A DNA stretch of 64,000 bases from Salminus brasiliensis (taxonomy: Eukaryota > Chordata > Actinopteri > Characiformes > Bryconidae): contig NC_132893.1 in assembly GCF_030463535.1 (NCBI RefSeq), forward strand, positions 30,822,782 through 30,886,781, read 5' to 3'. The stretch's first letter is position 1. The number at the start of each line of letters is the position of its first letter. A program made the translations under genes and the position numbers. Positions 60,524-64,000 of the stretch are shown here, piece by piece. The notes beneath the pieces were generated by a model. The model was not told the DNA's origin. It saw only the letters and a list, made by a program, of their open reading frames with translations, and did not search any database.

Positions 60524-61628
60524 CCTCTGCTATGGTAGACCTCTACGGTGGTAGACCTCTGCTATGGTAGACCTCTACTGTGGTAGACCTCCACTGTGTT
60601 AGACCTCTGCTATGGTAGACCTCTACTGTGTTAGACCTCTACTGTGGAAGATGTCTGCTGTGTTAGACCTCTGCTGTGGTAGACCTCTGCTGTGTTAGAC
60701 CTCTACTGTGGTAGACCTCTGCTGTGGTAGACCTCTACTGTGTTAGACCTCTACTGTGGAAGATGTCTGCTGTGTTAGACCTCTACTGTGTTAGACCTCT
60801 GCTATGGTAGACCTATACTGTGTTAGACCTCTACTGTGGAAGATGTCTGCTGTGTTAGACCTCTGCTGTGGTAGACCTCTGCTGTGTTAGACCTCTACTG
60901 TGGTAGACCTCTGCTGTGGTAGACCTCTACTGTGGGAGACATCTGCTGTGGTAGACCTCTGCTGTGGTAGACCTCTACTGTGTTAGACCTCTGCTGTGGT
61001 AGACCTTCACTGTGGTAGACCTCTGCTGTGGTAGACCTCTACTATGTTAGACCTACACTGTGGTAGACCTCTACTGTGGTAGACATCTGCTGTGGTAGAC
61101 ATCTGCTGTGGTAGACCTCTACTGTGGTAGACATCTGCTGTGGTAGATCTCTACTGTGGTAGACCTCTGCTGTGGTAGATCTCTACTGTGGTAGACCTCT
61201 GCTGTGGTAGACCTCTACTGTGGTAGACCTTCACTGTGGTAGACCTCCGCTGTGTTAGACCTCCGCTGTGGTAGACCTCTACTATGTTAGACCTCTACTG
61301 TGGTAAACCTCCACTGTGGTAGACCTTCACTGTGGTAGACCTCTGCTGTGGTAGACCTTCACTGTGGTAGACCTTCACTGTGGTAGACCTCCGCTGTGTT
61401 AGACCTCTGCTGTGGTAGACCTCTACTATGTTAGACCTCTACTGTGGTAAACCTCCACTGTGGTAGACCTTCACTGTGGTAGACCTTCACTGTGGTAGAC
61501 CTCCGCTGTGTTAGACCTCCGCTGTGGTAGACCTCCGCTGTGGTAGACCTCTACTGTGTTAGACCTCTACTGTGGGAGACCTCTGCTGTGGTAGACCTCT
61601 GCTGTGGTAGACCTCTGCTGTGGTAGAT
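60524..61628. repeat. 16-bp minisatellite, about 70 copies
   Basis: The unit is TAGACCTCTGCTGTGG with variants CTACTGTG, TTCACTGTG, CCGCTGTG and GTGTTAGACC. TAG stops exclude a forward ORF. Blocks such as TGTGGAAGATGTCTGCTGTG recur, showing higher-order duplication. Confidence 0.96.
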
Positions 61629-62084
61629 CAGTCATGGAAAATGTGTTAAAAATGGGAATGTGGGCCAGAAACTCTGACACGAAACCAGCCTTTCAAATGG
61701 GCCTGTATTAATGAGGACAAGGCTTCAGTGTTATTATTTGAGATGTTTGCTTACTTGTTCTTTTAATTGACTTTGCTAATGGCGGATGATGTACTATATT
61801 CAGCCAGGCTATTCTCCACATGACTAAGCCTGTGTCCTTCAGTAGGAGAACCAGAGGGCAGCAGCTTTAGTACAGAAGACACTCAGCACAAAGTCCATGA
61901 GTAAGATATAGCAGTTCATCTCAGTGTGAAAAGATCTGGGTCTTTCTCCACAAAAGCCTACCGACTTTGTTAAATTTTACATTCGCTGCTATTATTATTA
62001 CAACCATCATCATTACTTCTGTTATTCTTACCATCTCTACTATGAATAGATCAGCACACCTGAGCAGAAGAACAGTCTCATGCA

Positions 62085-62455
62085 GTGGTAGGGTGGCCCT
62101 AGGGTGACATGGTAGAAATACTATATCACCATATTTAAAGACATTTTTCATGATATTCATCACGATACATGTGATCATACACTAAATACACCAGTATCGA
62201 CAGCTTCTACTAAACTACTATTAAACTACTATTCAGAGACTCTTCTGTACTGACTACAGTGATTTATACTCAACATCTGCTGCTCTTCATCTAATTAAAC
62301 CAGTCTAATTACACTGTTTGTAATTATACCTGCAGTTGATCAGTGTTTATTGAGCACTGACAATATCCTCGATATGCTTAGTCAAACATATTGTGTATCA
62401 CGATAAAAAAATGTCTCGCAATTCGATAAAATGTTGGCATATTGCCCAGCTCTAA
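62085..62455. repeat. Dispersed repeat (CACGATAAAAAAATGTC / GCCCAGCTCTAA)
   Basis: It shares AATTACACTGTTTGTAATTA, CACTGACAATATCCTCGATA and TGCCCAGCTCTAATG with 11860-12095 and 48790-49110. It is the longest of the three copies. Confidence 0.65.
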
Positions 62456-62459
62456 TGGG

Positions 62460-62585
62460 TCCCCCATGTGAGTCTTAGTTCCTCCCAAGGTTTCGTCCTC
62501 CAGCTCTTTTCCTGACCCTGTTGTATTGTCCCATTACTGGATTCCTGTAAAGCTGCTTTGTGACAACAGCAGTTATACAAGCAAA
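62460..62585 (+). mobile_element. Retroposon-like repeat end
   Basis: AGTTCCTCCCAAGGTTTCGT CCTCCAGCTC and TAAAGCTGCTTTGTGACAAC match, in the other orientation, the element at 53285-53720. Confidence 0.55.
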
Positions 62586-62600
62586 TCGGATATACATATA

Positions 62601-63148
62601 CACAGCGTTTAGCCATAACATTAGCACCACTGACAAGTGAAGTGGTAAATTAAAAAAGGAATAAAAATCTACAGTGGCATCTGTCAAGGGGTGGGATCGT
62701 CATACTAGCCAGCAAGTGAACAGTCAGTTATTGAAGGTGATGTGTTAAAAGCAGGAAAAATGGGCAAGCCTAAAATTCTGAAGAAGAGCCAAACTGTGAC
62801 GTCTAGACGACTAGGTCAGAACATCTCCAAAACATCAGGCAGGTCTTGTGGGGGTTTTCTTGTGGGGTATGAAGAACTCAGTACCCACCAAAAGTGCTCC
62901 AAGAAGGATAACTGGTAAACCAGGTCATGGTTACCTAATGCCAACCATATAAAACCAATTTGGCACCGAAGATGTGACCCATGGAGGCCTCACCTCACAA
63001 CCCACAGGACATAAAATATCTGCTGCTAACGTCTTGGTGTCAGATACCACACAGGACACCTTCAGAGGTCTTGTGGAGCCCATGGCTTGAATAATTAGAT
63101 CTGTTGTGGTAGGCTTTGGGGGGGGGGGGGGGTACTCAATATTACACA
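62601..63148 (+). mobile_element. Internally deleted Tc1-like transposon
   Basis: The 5' end TTTAGCCATAACATTAGCAC CACTGACAAGTGAAG, the GTGAACAGTCAGTTATTGAA and GAAAAATGGGCAAGCC segment, and the 3' part ATGGAGGCCTCACCTCACAA and GAGGTCTTGTGGAGCCCATG all belong to the Tc1-like family of 20835-21252. The central transposase part is missing, so it cannot encode a full protein. Confidence 0.8.
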
Positions 63149-63159
63149 GTGTTGAAACA

Positions 63160-63310
63160 AAATCTCATATGTTTTAATAGAATTTTCAATGGAAATCAAT
63201 GTATATTTCTTTATTCTAAATTATTTTAAAGCATACTGGTCCATTCACCATGAAATTTGGACACAATATAGAAAACAACTACCTTTATCACATTGAAATA
63301 ATACTTTCTA
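63160..63310. repeat. Dispersed repeat, diverged copy
   Basis: ACTGGTCCATTCACCATGAA ATTTGGACACAATATAG resembles the CTATTGGTCC...GACACAAT arrangement of 3120-3330 and 42430-42600. Confidence 0.4.
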
Positions 63311-63429
63311 TTGGCCAAAAGTATTTAAATATCATAGAATTATATTCAAATGCTTTCTGTTGGCCAATAATGGTCTTATAAAAGATCATGAATATGTATT
63401 AATACATAAACAATAATATCTGATATTTT

Positions 63430-63600
63430 TGATAAAGATAGAGAAGAGAGAGAGAGAGAGAAAGAGAGGAGAGAGAAAGAGAGTGAGAGAGAGAAAGACT
63501 GAGAGAATTAGAGAGGAGAGAGAGGAGAGAGAGAAAGAGAGAGAGAGGAGAGAGACAGAGAAGAGATAAGAGAGGAGAGAGAGAGAGAAGAAAGACTGAA
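63430..63600. repeat. GA-rich tract
   Basis: An imperfect GAGA/GGAGAGA/AAAGAGA purine-rich tract of about 170 bp. A TG microsatellite follows at 63850-63892. Confidence 0.9.
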
Positions 63601-63848
63601 ATGTGGTCTTAAAAAAGATATAAAAGATATATATATATATATATATATGTATTTTATATCTTACAAATATATTTGTATTATATTTGCATATATTTGTAAA
63701 TATGTATTAATACATAAACAATAATATCTGAAGTCTGAAACATGATGACTGGCCTACTAATAATATGAAAGTTGTGAAGGTGCCCAGCACAGCATGAGCA
63801 TATTAGAATAATCTTAGATACTCATCAGCAACCATACTGGTTTTGAAG

Positions 63849-63896
<48 letters not shown>

Positions 63897-64000
63897 TGTT
63901 CAGTATTCAAATGGACGTACACTGATTGCATTTACACTTAAGGGGTCTTCCGAGTGTCTACAAAGACCCACATGTCACTGCGTTCATCTGCAGCAGACGC

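Overview
This window is vertebrate nuclear DNA, almost certainly from a ray-finned fish and probably an otophysan (characin, knifefish or catfish type). The evidence is short exons with GT/AG splice sites, long repeat-filled introns, many microsatellites, and teleost-type repeats: Tc1-like remnants, tRNA-derived SINEs with a LINE-like tail, and short inverted-repeat elements with the TIR core GGACAAAAGTATTGGGACAC. The species assignment is an inference.

I can support three protein-coding genes, all on the minus strand. (1) slc27a4 (fatty acid transport protein 4, an acyl-CoA synthetase): the first seven coding exons, 399 codons, lie between 11496 and 1431. A CpG-rich 5' region sits near 17000-17480, and the 3' exons are beyond the left edge. 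(2) swi5 (partner of Sfr1 in Rad51-dependent recombination): complete, five coding exons between 28384 and 21558, 138 codons, with consistent splice phases. (3) fam163b (small single-pass membrane protein): complete coding sequence in two exons between 47342 and 45260, 165 codons, with a probable upstream non-coding exon. To my knowledge all three human orthologues map to 9q34, so the order fits conserved synteny. The genes do not form a pathway; they are neighbours.

Layout: 1-17.5 kb is slc27a4 with repeat-rich introns. 17.5-21.5 kb is repeat-rich intergenic DNA. 21.5-28.4 kb is swi5, whose first intron is mostly a 3.7-kb array of 4-bp words. 28.6-45.2 kb is a gene-poor interval with mobile-element debris, an AT-rich minisatellite, and a few unique blocks that resemble conserved non-coding elements. 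45.2-47.4 kb is fam163b. 47.4-64 kb is gene-poor and contains a foldback Tc1 remnant, a decayed Tc1-like transposase gene, a 28-bp minisatellite, a 16-bp minisatellite and a pair of similar unique segments.

I found no new multi-gene system. The most unusual structures are: the 3.7-kb swi5 intron array with an internal 1,708-bp duplication that keeps its 4-bp register; the left-edge 71-bp tandem repeat in which one half of the unit flips orientation between copies; three long inverted repeats; and splice acceptors whose pyrimidine tracts are (CT)n microsatellites. Most open reading frames elsewhere come from simple repeats or transposon debris.
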